DNA from: Porites lobata
Lineage: Eukaryota > Cnidaria > Anthozoa > Scleractinia > Poritidae
DNA: 64,000 bases
Reading direction: 5' to 3'
Assembly: GCA_942486035.1 (NCBI GenBank)
Contig: CALNXK010000123.1
Span: 1,500,001-1,564,000, forward strand
Shown one piece after another: positions 24,413 through 39,300 of this stretch (position 1 is its first letter; each line of letters starts with the position of its first letter). Under the pieces are notes generated by a model, which worked only from the letters and a program-made list of their open reading frames with translations, searched no databases and was not told the origin of the DNA. The position numbers were made by a program, and so were the translations under genes.

Positions 24413-27400
24413 GATTGGTTAAAACCACACGCATAATTCACCATAACCAGCCGCTGTTGACCAAATTTGGAAAGAATTTTATCATCTTGAACCGATGACG
24501 TCAAAATGACGTCAAAAGTGCAGCCTTGTTGCAGATTATTGAACCGTTGACCAAGAAAACCTGGGGACGAGATTGAATTGTTTTGGTAGTTAGAACAAAA
24601 TGGCGGAACTGTTGGGGAAAGTTTTACTCGTTTCACGGCGAAATATTGTTTAAAAACATCGCAAGAACAGCAAGAAGACAACTCGACGGACATCTGCTAT
24701 TAATTTGGAGTATATATATCTGCAGACCTGAGCAGACCTTAATCTCCTGAACTTCCCAATAAAGATGCATTATGGATATGAACTTACATCGACCGAGGTT
24801 AGCATGTTTTAGCTTGTTTTTAAACTTGGAATTATTTTGAAGGAATGATAAAACAATTATTGATGGGTATATTTACTTATGACTTGCACCACGAAACTGC
24901 AGTTTGCTCTGTTTCCCTCGGCGTCTTCTGCAGAATAGTGAACATAATGCAGCCCAATACTTAGATTGGCTGGAGGACGCACTGCTGAGTAGCTTAAGGT
25001 CATGTGACCAGAGTTATCTCTTGCTATTGGTTCATTCCACGAGACCAAAGTACTGGACGAACATTTAGGAACAGAAACCACCATGTTTCTTGGACAACTG
25101 CCGTTAAAAGAAGGAGGCGTATTGTCTGAAAACAACCAGATTTTGTTTCGACAAAGATCTTGTTAAATTTAAGGATAATAATAAGAAAACAAGAAAAGGA
25201 TGCGCATAGACAATTCTAAACTAGATTAATGTCTTATATGTCTTTCACTTCTTCCTAATTTATTTGGGTGTAGAGATTTTGATTAAATAGGATAGGTCCT
25301 TTTTGATGCTATTCAGTTTTTACGTACATCGGTTTTTAATCTCACTGACTATAGAGATAAATAATTGTTAAATAAATAAAGGCAAGTTATTACTCTCAGC
25401 TGAGTTTTATAAATTTTTCTGGCCACAAATAGGTTACTTGCCGGTCGAATGATTGAACTACTCTTACATTCATGAGGAGTTATCAACTTCGCAGAAAGAA
25501 GCTATAATAACCCTAATAGAGAAGAAAGACAGGGATTGAGGAGTTATCAAAAATTGGAGACCGATATCTCTAGTAAACGTAGACGTTAAAATAGGCTCAA
25601 AGGCTGATCGCAAAGAGATTAGGAAAAGTCCTGCCATATGTAGTCCGTCATGACCAAAATGCTTTCGTGAAAGGAAGAACGATTTTTGATGCCGTTGGAA
25701 TAATAAGCGACATCATTGATTATACGGAAATGAAGGGATATGAAGGGATAATGTCCGCCATAGACTTTAAGAGGGCTTTTGACTCCCTGAGTTTGGACTT
25801 ACTTTTTAAATCTCTTGAACTATTTGGGACAGTTTTTAATTGCATCTTAAAGATTTATGCAGAGACCTTTCAATTAGATTGGGAAAAAGTGCACTCATTA
25901 TTTTTCAAAATAACGCTGGACACAAAAGTAAGAGAGTTTCAATACAAAATACTTCATAGAATCTGTTACACAAATGTCACGTTGTTCAAATTTGGTTTAT
26001 CTAAAACTCCATTATGCTACTTCTGCAATGAAGAATCAGAGACACTAGAACATTTCCTCTTTCACTGCGAAACACTTTCTGGAATGAGCTTAACACTATT
26101 CTTAAATCGCAAGACCTAGTCTCAACCAACTTCGACATTAAGGATATTTTATTTGGCCATTTTTGCTGGGATGATGATGACAGTATTCTTGCTAATTATA
26201 TTATTCTCGAGAGTAAATATCTTTATTTTTTGTTCAAAATATATCATCCCTCTCGACTAGCCTTTTATTTGCAAAATGTAAAAAACATACCAAATAGTAC
26301 GTTTCATTGTGAACAAAAATAACAAACTCCACTTCCACAATAAAAAATGGGAACCTCTACTGCTGTTGATGGAACTTTAGCTATCACCACGCTTCAGCGA
26401 CGACAATTTCCACCAATGTAGCTTTTTCTTATTTGTTTCTTCAAGTGACGCTTGCCTAGTGTCTAGTGTTTAGTATTTAGTGTTAGTGTATAGCGATGTA
26501 GGTGTGTTAACTTGTGTTTTTGTTTAGCGTAGTAATGATGTTAAAAGTAGTGATTAATGCTTCGTTTCTTCGGCTTTCCGTTATTACATGCAGTTTTATT
26601 TACTGTACTTTTTTCCCTACTTTTTCTTCATTTTATTTCATTATTATTTTTTGCAACCGCTGTAAAAAATTCTATAATAATAACAATAAAAAAACCTGGT
26701 AACAGGTTAAAAACAAAAAAAAAGTTTTCGTAGTGTAACACTTAAAGAAGAAATTACTCGATACCTCGACAAAAAGTGTCCTTGTTCCCAGTCCACTTTC
26801 CGTTCTTGTCACATACCCTTGTTGAAGTGCCCTCTAGAACGTAGCCTGATGTCTTGCAGGAAAAACTGCAGGACTGGCCGTAAGTGCTTCTTGATAAACA
26901 CGAACGTGGAGACACCGCACCATTTGCAGGAGGCGTGAGTGCACTGCAGTTTACCACTGCAATATGTGATTTAAGAAAAAAAAAAACATTTCCGTCATAG
27001 GCCATTTTGAGATTGAGAGTGGGCCGATGTTGTGTCGAATTGCACCGTGGGATTGTTTATCTAGTTTTTTCTATTGGCGACTGCAGTTGCGAAGGAAACT
27101 GGATCAAAAACAGTCCCACAATGCAATTTGAGACAACATCGTCCCAGTCTTTCTGCGCGACTTCAAAATGGCCGACGTAGCATTACTTTATTCAGAAAAC
27201 AAAAAGCGCCCACAGAAAAAGCGTAGCGCTTAATAAATTCGCCGCCTGTAATTTACTTTCCTACTACAGGCCGTGCAGCCGATGTGTGAGTGCAGTGTCG
27301 TGAAAAAGCAGTCACTACTTTAGTATCAAAATGCCTTCCATAACAACACCCACCACTGGGAAAGTTTCATATCTGAATCAACATGGACGCGTTAACTGAA

Positions 27401-30349
27401 TGACATGCGAATGTGTGAGTCAAAAATTTGAGGCACACTACCCAGGAAAAGGCATTATTTTTGTCAATTTAACTCGGGGTAGAACGCCCACCCCCACAAA
27501 TTGAGGAATACAAAGGACAATATTTATGATAAAAACCTCTCCCCCACAGCGTTTTATTTAGTTAAGTTAGCCAATTTTGAAATCGTAAGAAATACCTCCT
27601 CTATGAGCGGTGTCATAATACTTACCTTGACAAGTTGGAGCCACCCCACTCCATGTTCCATTTTCCAGGCACTGTCTCCTTGACGAGCCGGTCAAATTGT
27701 AGCCAACATTACAAGAGAAGCTACAAATTGCGCTATAGCGTTCGGACACTGGGTCAGTACAGCCACGTTTGATTCCATTGATTAGATCAGGATAAGATAG
27801 GCAGGTAATTTCTAATGAAGAAATAAATTTTAAACACTCGTCTGATACTTTTGAAAAAAGGATTATACAGGACACTAGTTTATGGAGTAAACCGAAAGGG
27901 GTGGGTGTCGAGCTATCATGCGAACTTTTATGCAGTCGTTCGCATGGCTTATTAGTCCAAGGACTTCTTAAATGCTAGAAGCCGTGAAAGCGGGAAAGAA
28001 AGCTCTGCTCACAGTTCTACTTTCAGTATAACATATTCAAATAGAGATGAACAGCATGACGTCAGCATCCTACCATGAAAACGGTTTAAATGGTTGCCAA
28101 GCGTCTATTGCTTCCTTATTGAAATAGAGATGAAAAGCACGACATCAATATTGTACCCTGAAAACGTACCCTGGCATACAGGAATAGGACTGTCCCAGAC
28201 TCCTGGAGGGCTGTTACCAGGGGCATTGCATGTCACCGTTGAAGACCCATTCAAACGGTATCCAACGGCACAGGAGAAGTTACACTTTGAACCATAATGA
28301 TCACCACAACTGTCCATTTGTAAAGGACCTCCAGGACTAACTCGTAGAGTTGTACAATTGATCACTAACCAAGAAGAGATACAAAAGGGATATCACTATT
28401 ATTGCTGTTGATAAACACCTAGAATAAGACAAAACGGCAGTCAAACAAAACGTTAGCTAAGCGTATTCAAGGGTAAGGGCCCCTAGTTAATTCAGTCACA
28501 GATAGAGGACGTAAATCCAAAGTTTTAACTTTGAGCGGTCTGAAATGCCCCAGGTCGAAACCTCAGGAAGTGCAGTGGACTGCACACGCTGACGGACAAA
28601 GTACAATTAAACGGAGTTAATGAATATTATTGGATACAGTCTTTGTTACCTAAAATGATGACTGAAAACCTGCAGTTGGCTTTGTTTCCTGATTGGTCCA
28701 CAGCTGTGTATGTGATCAAGTGAGTTCCTTGACTAAACCTTGTTGGCGACTGGTAATTTGACGTCACTGATTTGACAACTCCTGAGTTGTCAGTGGCAAC
28801 CGGCTGGGTCCAGTTCACCAGGGCAGAAAGCATTTCTCTCTCAGCATAGGCGAACAATGTTTTTGCCGGGCATGTTGCACCAAAGTTTGGGGGTTGAGTG
28901 TCTTAAGAAAGAAGAAAACAAATTGCCTAAAATAAATACCTTTAGAACAGGCCATGACAACGTGAGAATCATGAAACAAGCTAACAAAATAATGAGATCA
29001 TACTATGAATTATAAAATAAGAAAACTGCTCTGTTCTTTCATGGTGGGAAATCGGAAAGCGTTACTGGAAAAGGATGGTTTTTAAATTGGGCTTCCAAGT
29101 AGACTAGTTTAGCCGTTGCTTTAGTTTGAATGACTTTTGTTCAGCTACAAGAGCTTTGATCCAGGTAAAATTGTCTAGGATTACATTCTGTTAGGTAACA
29201 ACCTGTGCAGTTTATGTCATTTCCACTCCATTGACCGTTCAGCAAACACGTTCTTGTGACATTTCCGATGAAGCTAGTGTAACCACTTTGGCAGGAATAT
29301 CGGCAACCTGATCCATAAGTACTTCCACAGGAAGGGGTCAGCAAAAGGGATTTGGGTGGAGTCACCAGAGGGGGACAAATGACCGCTGACATGTAGAAAA
29401 GAAAAAGAAATTTTTTTACATACTTGTGATAGTTAAATGACATCTGATGCACTGCAAACAACGCAAAAAAAAAAAAAAATTGAAGACACAAAATGGCCAA
29501 ATTATGCCAATCAGGTCTCCAGCCTAAACCATGCTTTACCATTTATTCATGCTCAGAAGGTCGCTTTTACCTGATATTTTAAGGTTTCCTTCAATTGACG
29601 TAATATAGTGTTAGCTCCTTTAACGTATCATACCGATTTGTCTTAAACGTTTCCACTTGTAGTTGAAGTTTGCTAGATCTTAAATTTCTTAGATGTCTTC
29701 TGTTTTGTGTTTAATTGTTTTCGCAAAGAGAAGGGATAACTTGCAGGATGGTAAGTCTGACCCGAAGAAACAATTTAAACTAGTATTGATTAACCAAAGG
29801 TTAGGAAGTGAAATTCAATCGCTGTGCTTTGCGTAAGCTTCGCTTGATAGAAGGTCAAAAGGCGCGTGATTAGATTGTGTTCTATGCGTTTTTTCTTTTT
29901 TCTTAGTGGAAGCCCAAACGAATGCTGGCTACATACTTACCGCACATGCGTAATAGCAATCTTTTATAGATTAGGACTGCAGGCTCCTTTGGTTGTCTTC
30001 AATTACTACAGTCTTGCCAAATTTCCCGCGTCATAAATTTAACGAAAGCTTATGCCGAATGCGCTAATAATATTCTTACCTTGGCAAACAAAATCTTGGC
30101 CACTCCAACTTCCGTTCTGAAGACATGTCCTAGATGAGGAGCCCAAACTGACTAAACCGGGATGACAGGAAAACTGGCAGACAGTGTTGTAGGTTTCTTT
30201 GGATGCCCCTGAGCATCCCTGACGGGTACCATTGTAAGGTGTTGGTAGGGCGGGACACGTGACAACTGAACGAAATATGTAGTGGACATTTATCCATCAG
30301 GTTAGTAGACTGCGAACCCGGGGGGATACTTTAGGAATTTTGGGGGACC

Positions 30350-30380
<31 letters not shown>

Positions 30381-33300
30381 CAGCAGAATTTTCCAACCCT
30401 ATACTATACTTAACTCCCCAAATCTCCCCTATCCTAGAGTAGCTGTTTTCCAGGAACTACTGAGGTCACTAGTACAGTCTAGCCAAAACAAAACCGATTT
30501 GATTTTCTTATATTTTCGTGTGGCAATCCCGGTTTCCCTAGTCTAGACAGGAGCCCATCAAATGGAGCCTCCATCTCCATTAATTTCTTGAGTCAACCCT
30601 TTCCCGAGTAGATTTATAAATAGAACGGCTAGTTTCCCGCGAAAAGTGTCATATTTCCGTGGGTCTCGTGTGTCACCGTGAAAAAATAAAACTGGATGAA
30701 GTCGAACTCAGAAGCCCGCCCTTCGACCGTTTTCCTTTTTTCCTTTACGTCCATTTTTACAATTTTACAGCCGCTGGGATCTGGGTATCATGAAATAAAA
30801 GTTAATGAATTACCCCACTGAGACTAAGCATGAAGTGATGGGACAAAGACAGCGAACTGAGGATCACGGAAAGGTTATCTTTGCGAGTGTTTTTTTTTTT
30901 TGCCGTCATACATCCCACATTTAAGTATGCACCTTGGAAAGAGTCGACGATTAAGCGTTCTGTGGAAGATTTGGAACTTTTCGATGATTAGCGCCGAAAA
31001 AATTGCCAGAATCATTTGAGTTTTGTCATCACCGTGGAGTGGTTTTCGCCAGGTAACTGTTAAGCACCGCGTGCAAAGCAAAAGCGATGACCCAAGTAGC
31101 AACTAACGAGGAATGCTTCAGTTCCGAAATTTGAGAAATTGCAGTCTTCCATTACAACTGACTTGTATCATCATGAGAGTTGCCTGAGAAAACTGGCACT
31201 TGAAAAGTTGAACAGAAGACAACAGTTGCTCGACCGTGAAGCTAAATCAAAAGTAATTTGCTAACGGAGGAATTTGTGACATCGCGCTCCAGTCCAAAGA
31301 CCCACTTATCTAAAGAAAAACAAAATGGATTGTATTTGCGCCAAAAGAATCATGACCGACTAACAGGACAATTCTCAGCAGTTAATGTAGAAGTTTAGGC
31401 TCAATTTCTTCCTTCGAATTCGCATCTGTAGATCACTTTTTTGCGAGAAAACAATTGGCTGGGCCCGGCGTTACAAAACATAGCAGGGAATCATCACACT
31501 AGCTGACGAACAAAACAACCACAAGGACTACAAGTATTTATTCATGATCAGATAAACCCACTGCGGAAAAAAAATTGAAAAACTAGAAATTTGATTAATA
31601 TTGAGTCATTTAGCCGAAATAAGAACCTTAACGCGCAAAAAAATTGGCTAAAGGAAACGAATCCTGTCAGAACTACAGACTGCCGGTAGTAGTTAATCAT
31701 TATGCATGTAACAGACCAGCTTCATGGCCTCTTAATGTGAGACAAGCAACCAAAATTAAGATTAACATAGTCAGAGTTTAAAACTCTCCACAGTATAATC
31801 TACCCCTAGAAAGAAAAAAAGAAAGTCTCTGAGGGATGAAAACGCTAAAGTCACGTTTCACTAGCTTATGATTGTGTTTGGCCTGTCAACACGGAATTTC
31901 CTGCTGTTTGATGAAGTATAATAGCAGTGTCATTTCGTCGTTGTGATTGGCTTCCCACCGTCGGCGCGCGAAGTCTCCCCTGGGAACTGTTCTAATTATA
32001 AATCTACTCGGGAAAGGGCTGACTCCAAGGGCTTGTATGAGAGATGGAGGCTCCATTTGATGGGCTCCTGGTCTAGACTAAAATCGGAAACCAAACTTTC
32101 TGATTTATGTACCCTATCCCAGAGTAAACTGCTTGAAAACCATGCCTTTCACAGCAGCACATACCCATATAGCCCATACATGGCAGTACCCCCGCCCCCT
32201 TCCCCGGGGCCTGCGAAGCAGTCATCTCTATTACCTGTTAGCCAAGCTAGAGAAACGCGGGAGACACTCGAGCAACCTCGCCCCCTCTGTGAGAAAACAG
32301 ACTAAAACTGTGAAAGGCTTGAACCCAGGAGTCATTTCAAAAGTAGGTTGTGTTTGATCGTCCGGGTAAACGTAGTCCTGAACAGGACAGTTGTTGTTGA
32401 CAGTGACTGACGTTTCGACAACCTGTGCTGCAGTCATCTTCAGAGTCAAAGTGAGTTTTATCACGGTTGATGGTATTATACTCTGGTTGTTGATCTGATT
32501 GGTCAATTATGTCGCGATGTTATTGGTCGTCTGTCAGTTAAGCCGTGATGTTATTGGCTAGGAAGACCCGTAAACAGTAATTGGTGCATTTCGATCCGTC
32601 TATTGTCACAGTTAAACAGTCGTCTATTGTTAGTCAAATTGTCAGTTCTCCAGTCTTTCTTTCGTAGTCAGTTTTTCTTGATCTCGTCAATAAGTCGTTT
32701 GTACGGTGCTGGTAATTGTTGGCTACGATTCAGTGGCGTTTGTTCTAAGTTAGTAAACCAGCTTTCTAAAGTAAGACATTGATAGTAATCTGTAGAATAC
32801 GTTATACATGTCACAGAGTCCCAGTCAGTTTGATGTTTCGTCTGTGAATGATGCTCAGCAATGTGATTGTTGACGTCACCATTCCTCTTCGCTCGTTTGT
32901 GTACGGTCAGTCGCGTGCTAAGGTTTCTGCCGGTTTCAGCAATGTAAGAAGCCTGGCAGTCGCAGCATTTGATCTTGGACACTGCTCCCTATCTGTCCTC
33001 GGGTTTGTCTTTGTCCTTGACATTAGTAAGTAGTCGTCGTAAAGTGGTTATCGGTCTGTGTGCAACACGTATATTGTAAGGTTGTAATATACGTGCGATA
33101 GTTTCAGAGGTCCCCCTGATGTACGGTATAGTCACTGTCGTAACAGGACCAGAGTTGACGTTGGTCTGAGTGTTTGAATCAACTTTACTGTGAGTGTTCC
33201 GTCTAACAAAGTTCGCGTTGTAATTGTTCTTACTAAAAACGTTGTTAAGATAACTGTTGCAGTTAATTTTATATTTCAGTTAATTTTTATTTCTCTATTG

Positions 33301-36300
33301 TTTTTGAGAATGGTAATGTATGCTAATGAATTTTAAACAAAGGGGAAACAAAAATTAACTGAAATAAAGAATTAACTGCAACATAACCAGTCTCGTCTTG
33401 TAGGCTGTCAGGCGAGTCGCAAACTAGTTGCGCTGGTCTCGTCAAAGTCCGGATAGTAGTAGCCTTGTGAGAGGTCGGGACTGGTCTGGTAATCGGTCGG
33501 TATGTGTCACGGCTTAACTGACAGACGACCAATAACATCGCGACGTAATTGACCAATCAGATCAACAACCAGAGTATAATACCATCAACCGTGGTACAAC
33601 TCACTTTGACTCTGAAGATGACTACCGGACAGGTTGTAGAAACGTCAGTCACTGTCAACGACAACAGTCCTATTTAGGACTACGTTCACCCGGACGATCA
33701 AACACAACCTACTTTAGAACAGACTAAGTTGCGGGGATTCAAGATTTCAGCTGGTCGTTACCAGGTCTTTACCTTCTGCTCTGTAAACTATGTTACCTCG
33801 ACTTACCAGTGCAATGTGTTTGTAGTCCAGTCCAACTACCATCGCCTTGGCAAGTCCTGGTGCTTGCACCGCTCAGCAAATATCCCTGGTCACATGAGAA
33901 TACACAGGATTGCCCCGGTAAATTGGAACAAGGCAACAAACTACCATGCATAGGTGTAAACAGTTGAGGACAGCGGTTCACTATTTAATGAAGAAAGGAG
34001 AACGCTTTATTAAATTCCAACTCCAAAGAGCCTTCCAGTCTCCTACTTTCATCACCTGTGATGGAGGGCCCTCTTTTCTGAGTACTGGGTGCGCTTCCCA
34101 ACGTGTGAGACATGGAAACACTGTATACCTTGTAATATCCAGACTAATAATATTCCAGCATGCTTTCAAGAAAAAGTGGAATACGATTCTGAACTCTGAA
34201 TTTTACAGAATGGTCAGCAAGCAACAAGCTTTAAGTCTTCTTATTGCTTTAAAAGCGTGCAATCACATGAAAACAGGGAACCGAGATTAGAAAGAACGAC
34301 ACTTTCAATATAACTCCCACTGTGGTAGTATTAAATGAACATAGCCCCTGATGCACCTAAGATAAACTGCACGTTAACTAAGTCTATCACGGTGTTTTAA
34401 GCAGAGATCAGAGCTGCTAGGGGATTGCGCAAAAAAAGAAAAGGAAAAAGAAAAAGAAAAAAAAACCCTAAAAAATACTAGTGTTTTTCGGGGTCATTCT
34501 TACCTCCTTGACATGTCGACGAGTCACCAGGTTTCAATTGTACCCCATCCGGACAGAAACACTGATGACCGTTTGGGTTTGGCAGGCAAATGTGACTGCA
34601 GCCTCCATTCAAATGAGAACAGTGGGTAGTTCCTGTGCGAATGCAAGATGCAAACAGGCGTGAATATTCAGGGTAAATACAAAACAAAGGTCGCTGACCC
34701 AGCTTGTAGTTTTAACAATGAACAGAACGTTTGGTTTCGCTCTTGGACATCGCAAACGTCAACTTTCTGGCTATAGTTAGTACTGGGGTCCCCTCTACAA
34801 ACTATATTCTGGCAAAGAGAAACTGTTAACGACTTTTTTTTGTAAAATTTCTTCACTACTTTTCTCTTACGAAGTAGAGGACGATACTATAAGAGAGATG
34901 AAAAAATATATCGCTCTGAGAGGGTCTCAATAGCTTTAACCGTCAGCCGTCAAACAGCCTAAAAATTAACGACCAAACGTTAAAAAAGTCATTTTTACCG
35001 TCAACCGTCAAAAATGCAGATTAAGTTTTAAGGTATTTCAGATATCACTCTTTCAGCTGATCTTCCCTCCTGAAGAATCTCCAAACTAGAAAAACTAGTT
35101 CACATGTTCTCAAAAACACTTTTTCTAGATATTACAATACTTTGCAATCTGCTTATATCTGAAAATATTTCCAAATTTTATAAGTGAAAGGCCAAGACAA
35201 CCTTCAAAACACAAAAGTTAATATTAAGTCATACAGAAGTTACTATTTACTTCAACTTTTAGACTACATTTCCACTTAATAATCGTGAACCGTCAAAAGC
35301 GCTGTAAAATTTAACCGTCAATCGTCAAAACTGGAAAAAATATCGCAAAGTCTTTGAGACGAGATTCACCGTTTTTAATGACGCTTCTTTTACCAGGGTA
35401 CGTAATGTAGCTAATATTATTAAAAAGGTGCTATCTTCACTGAGTTGACTGATTGTTAGAAGTGGTATTTGTTGCTGAATGGACTGTGAATTACGCGTGG
35501 TTTTGTCTTTGTAAAGTAGTGAAAAGAGCAAAATTTCTAAGGGACACCCACCCGAAGTTGTGCTGCTTTTGTCATATATGTGGATTTCCATGGGTCTTCC
35601 CATTCCTTGGACCAGAACATCAGTGAGGGAAGACGTCATATTATAGCTATGAACACTTTTTTTAATCCAGTCTGTCCAGAACAGCGTATCCTCGAGTAAG
35701 GCGAGTCCGAAAGGATGATAACTATCTTTATTAGACGACAAATCCAGTATTAGCACGCGGCTATTCCCTTGAAAGTCCACTCTTTCAATTTTGTCGAGTT
35801 TTGCATCACACCAGTAGAGCAGCCTATTTTTGAAGTCCAAAGCGAGTGAGTTCACCCATGACAAGCCGGAACTAACCAGAACGGTCCTTGCTGTGCCATC
35901 CATGTTTGCTTGTTCGATCTTTGGTGAGGCTCCCCAGTCGCTCCAATACATCTTTCTAAAATAAAAATCAAGACAGACCAGAGAGGTCAAAAGAGAGATA
36001 AAGAATAAAGGGAACATTTCTTAAAAGGACGTTGGGAAACAAGTTATTATCTTATGGTGATTTCTGCGGCCGTTAGTCACGCATTTTTGAAGTTAAGGGT
36101 ATTTTAGGGTTCATCCGCCATTTTGATTAAAATTAACTAGGTTACCTGTCATCTATGTCTGTTTATATTAAGGTTTGTTCTTTAGGATTCAATATTTAAT
36201 AGCCGCTACTGTAAAAATTTGTTGTAAGTTTGTTAAAATTTTGACTTTCACATGCAAGAACAGCCTTTGCTATTTTATGAGGCCTATAGGGGCTTAAGTC

Positions 36301-39300
36301 AAAAAGATTTTCGCATAAATAAATAGCGAAGCCCTAACAGTACAAGGGAACAAAACAGACAGAGTTCCATAAAAGTTACAACTGCTTCCTCAGAAAAACC
36401 GGAAAATTTTTTAACATGTTTCCATTGACGCAAGTATATCTTTTACGTTGTATTCTCCATTAGTTGATCTTGATTACCTAGCATCGATGTCAAGGATCAC
36501 AGCTCTAGGATTGTCCAAACCAGATGTTATGAGGCTAAATCTGTATGATCCGTCCAATCGTGCCACTTCAATCTTACTAGTTCGATAATCAGTCCAATAA
36601 ACAATCCGTCCAATCCAGTCAACTGCTATTCCATCAGGATTTTGCACATTACGTTCCGCTATTACTTTAAGATCCGAACCATTGGGATACGATCTAACGA
36701 TTTGCTGCAATGTCACGTCTGTCCAGTAGACCATGCCCTCAATCGGATCATAATCAACTGCAACTGGTCTGGATATGTTAGTTTTGATCCCCAGAGGAAG
36801 GCAAGGAGTGTCTGGTACAGCCAGGGGAACTTTGTAAATTTCTCCGCTATTTGCTTCAGCAAAAAGCATAAACCTGTCGGAGCTAAGCTTCCAAAAAAAA
36901 TCTGAAAAAAGAAGAAATGGTGAGACAATCACAAGAGAATTCGTATCCTGAAATTTTCAGAATATTCATGAATATTTCTTTCCTATAAAAATGAGGAAAC
37001 ATGTGCTATAGGCGCTCTACCACAACCAATCATATTCTCTCACCATAATTGCAGCTTTTCCCATCAGGTTTGAGTACCACTCCTGTTGGACATGCGCACT
37101 GGTGACCTCCTTGCGGCGTAAGCAAGCACAAGTCACTGCAATTTCCATTGTTGATAGCACACGGATGAGACCCTGGTAAAGTTAGAGTCAATTAGTTACT
37201 ACAGAATTAAAAACAGCTGTTTATGTACCCTGTACAATCATTTTTTAAACATATTTTCAGTTTTTGTAATTATTAATGCACAATCAACCTTTTCTGCTCA
37301 TTAATGCACTACTTAGGGAGTCAAACTGTGTTTGCTTTTTGTTGTTATTTTTCGTTTGCCTAATAAAATATTTACAGTGCTGACACTCAAACCGGGACAC
37401 TTTGAAGACGACGGTTTAATCACAACGTTTTCTGAAAACAAAAAATTCTCAAGGTCTTTTTTTGCAAATGGACCAATTAAATTCAAGGTTCCCACTTCGT
37501 AACCGTTGAAAACTTTAAATAAATGAATGTTATTGGTCAGTTTGCAAAAAAACAAACAAACAAACAAACAAACAAGCAAACAAAAAATTGAGAATCTTTT
37601 GTTTTTAGAGAATTTTGGGCTTTGTGATTAGACAATCTTGTTCCAAGTGTCCTGGTTGAGTGCCCGCACTGTAAAAAGGAAAAGAATTCAGAACGGATAC
37701 GTAAATAAAGTTTGACTCCTTCATTTTCTGTAGGAGAGCGCCGGAAATCGAGCCTTCACCATTCTCTAATTGATAAAAATCGTAAATAACATTTAAAAGA
37801 GTAAGAGGTGCCGTTTAATTACAATAGTTGCTCGTGACGCGTTTTCTTAACTAAAAAACGATTTACCTGAAAATACACGAGATGAATCGTACAGGTGAAT
37901 ATCCATTGGCTTTTGAAGACCTTGAATGATTAATTTCGTCTTCCTACTGTTTAAATCGTACCGCGAGATGCTTTTACTGTTCCAGTCGGTCCAGTACAAA
38001 ATGCTCTTATACACCGTCAAGCCAAATGGGTGAATGTCTGCTGAAGATGACATAATCACTCTTCTATTGCCACCGTTGAGGTTAGAAACCTCAATTTTGT
38101 CCAGTTTAGCATCCGCCCAGTACAGGAGGTTTGTAGTTGGATCAACAGTTAATCCATTCGGCCAACCAAGGTTTCCTGTTACAATGGCTCGTCTTGACGA
38201 GCCGTCCATGGCTGCTTGCTCAATCATTGGGTTGGATCCCCAGTCAGTCCAATACATCGTTCTTTATTAGTACAAACCAAAAATTAACAAGCTTTAATTT
38301 TAGTTTTCCGGAAACCATAGAGCTACCAGGTTTATAGATCTACATTTTTTGATAACGCTAATTTTGACATCTCATGAACCTCGCCCTGTGAATAAGCTAA
38401 GATCACTTAGCTTTAACTTAAAGAAAAAGTTAACTACAGCCGTATACTTTCTAGTCTTCCTTGCAACCGTGTTTCTCTTGTCACGCAACACTCCTCCCCT
38501 TGTGACATAGCCCCTTTAAGTTTTCGTATTGAAGAGCCTTGCTTGACGAGACAAAAACGGCTGCGAGAGAGACCAGCTATATCGTGTTACTCTTTTTCGA
38601 TTTATAACTCACCCATTCCTTTCATCAAGTACAATTGCCCTGGGCTCATCGAGCCCATCTTTGATCAACAATTTCCTGCTTGTCCCATCCAGCCGAGCTA
38701 CCTCAATACGATTTGTTCCTGTGTCTGTCCAGTAAATATTTCGCCCCACGTGGTCAATGGCCAGGCCATTTGGTACTTTTACATTGCAGCGAAAAAGAAC
38801 CGTGAACTTCAGTGAAGTCTCATTAGAGACAATGCTGATAATTCGTCCTTGTGCAACATCAGTCCAGTATACACTGTCCTCAACAGGGTCGTAATCCACA
38901 GCAATCGGGCGTTGATTTCCAAGAAGCCAGAACACACGCCTTGCCACAAAATAGTTCACATCCAACGAAACAATGTCAGTAAACATGGCATCGGCGTCAG
39001 TAAAAATGAGGAATTTATCCATTTCTGCAAAGGGTAACACAAGTTAAATGTTTCATAAGTAGGTGGAGCATTATCGTCCGGGTTATCGTAGTCCTTAAGG
39101 TGACTAGACCCAGTTTTTTTGGAGGGGTACCATCCTACTTTGAAGCTCTCTGGTATCCCCACCTTTACTTTTTTATCGTAAGGCTAACACATAGAATGGA
39201 TAACATATAGATCAATCTACAATATAACAGAAAATTTTTGGCGATCGGAGTAAATGTCACGTGGTTATAATGCCACGCTCCTTTGAGGTCTGAGTCGAAA

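Noticed and set aside
25667..26119. Stand-alone 150-codon protein gene
   Set aside because: It joins reverse-transcriptase blocks to the zf-RVT tail with the middle missing and broken frames on both sides; it is a LINE remnant.
35325..36017. 230-codon single open frame as one protein
   Set aside because: Only 35,552-35,955 is exon 9; the rest reads through splice sites into introns.
37549..37585. CRISPR-like short repeats
   Set aside because: These are simple (CAAA)n microsatellites without spacers, in a eukaryotic intron.
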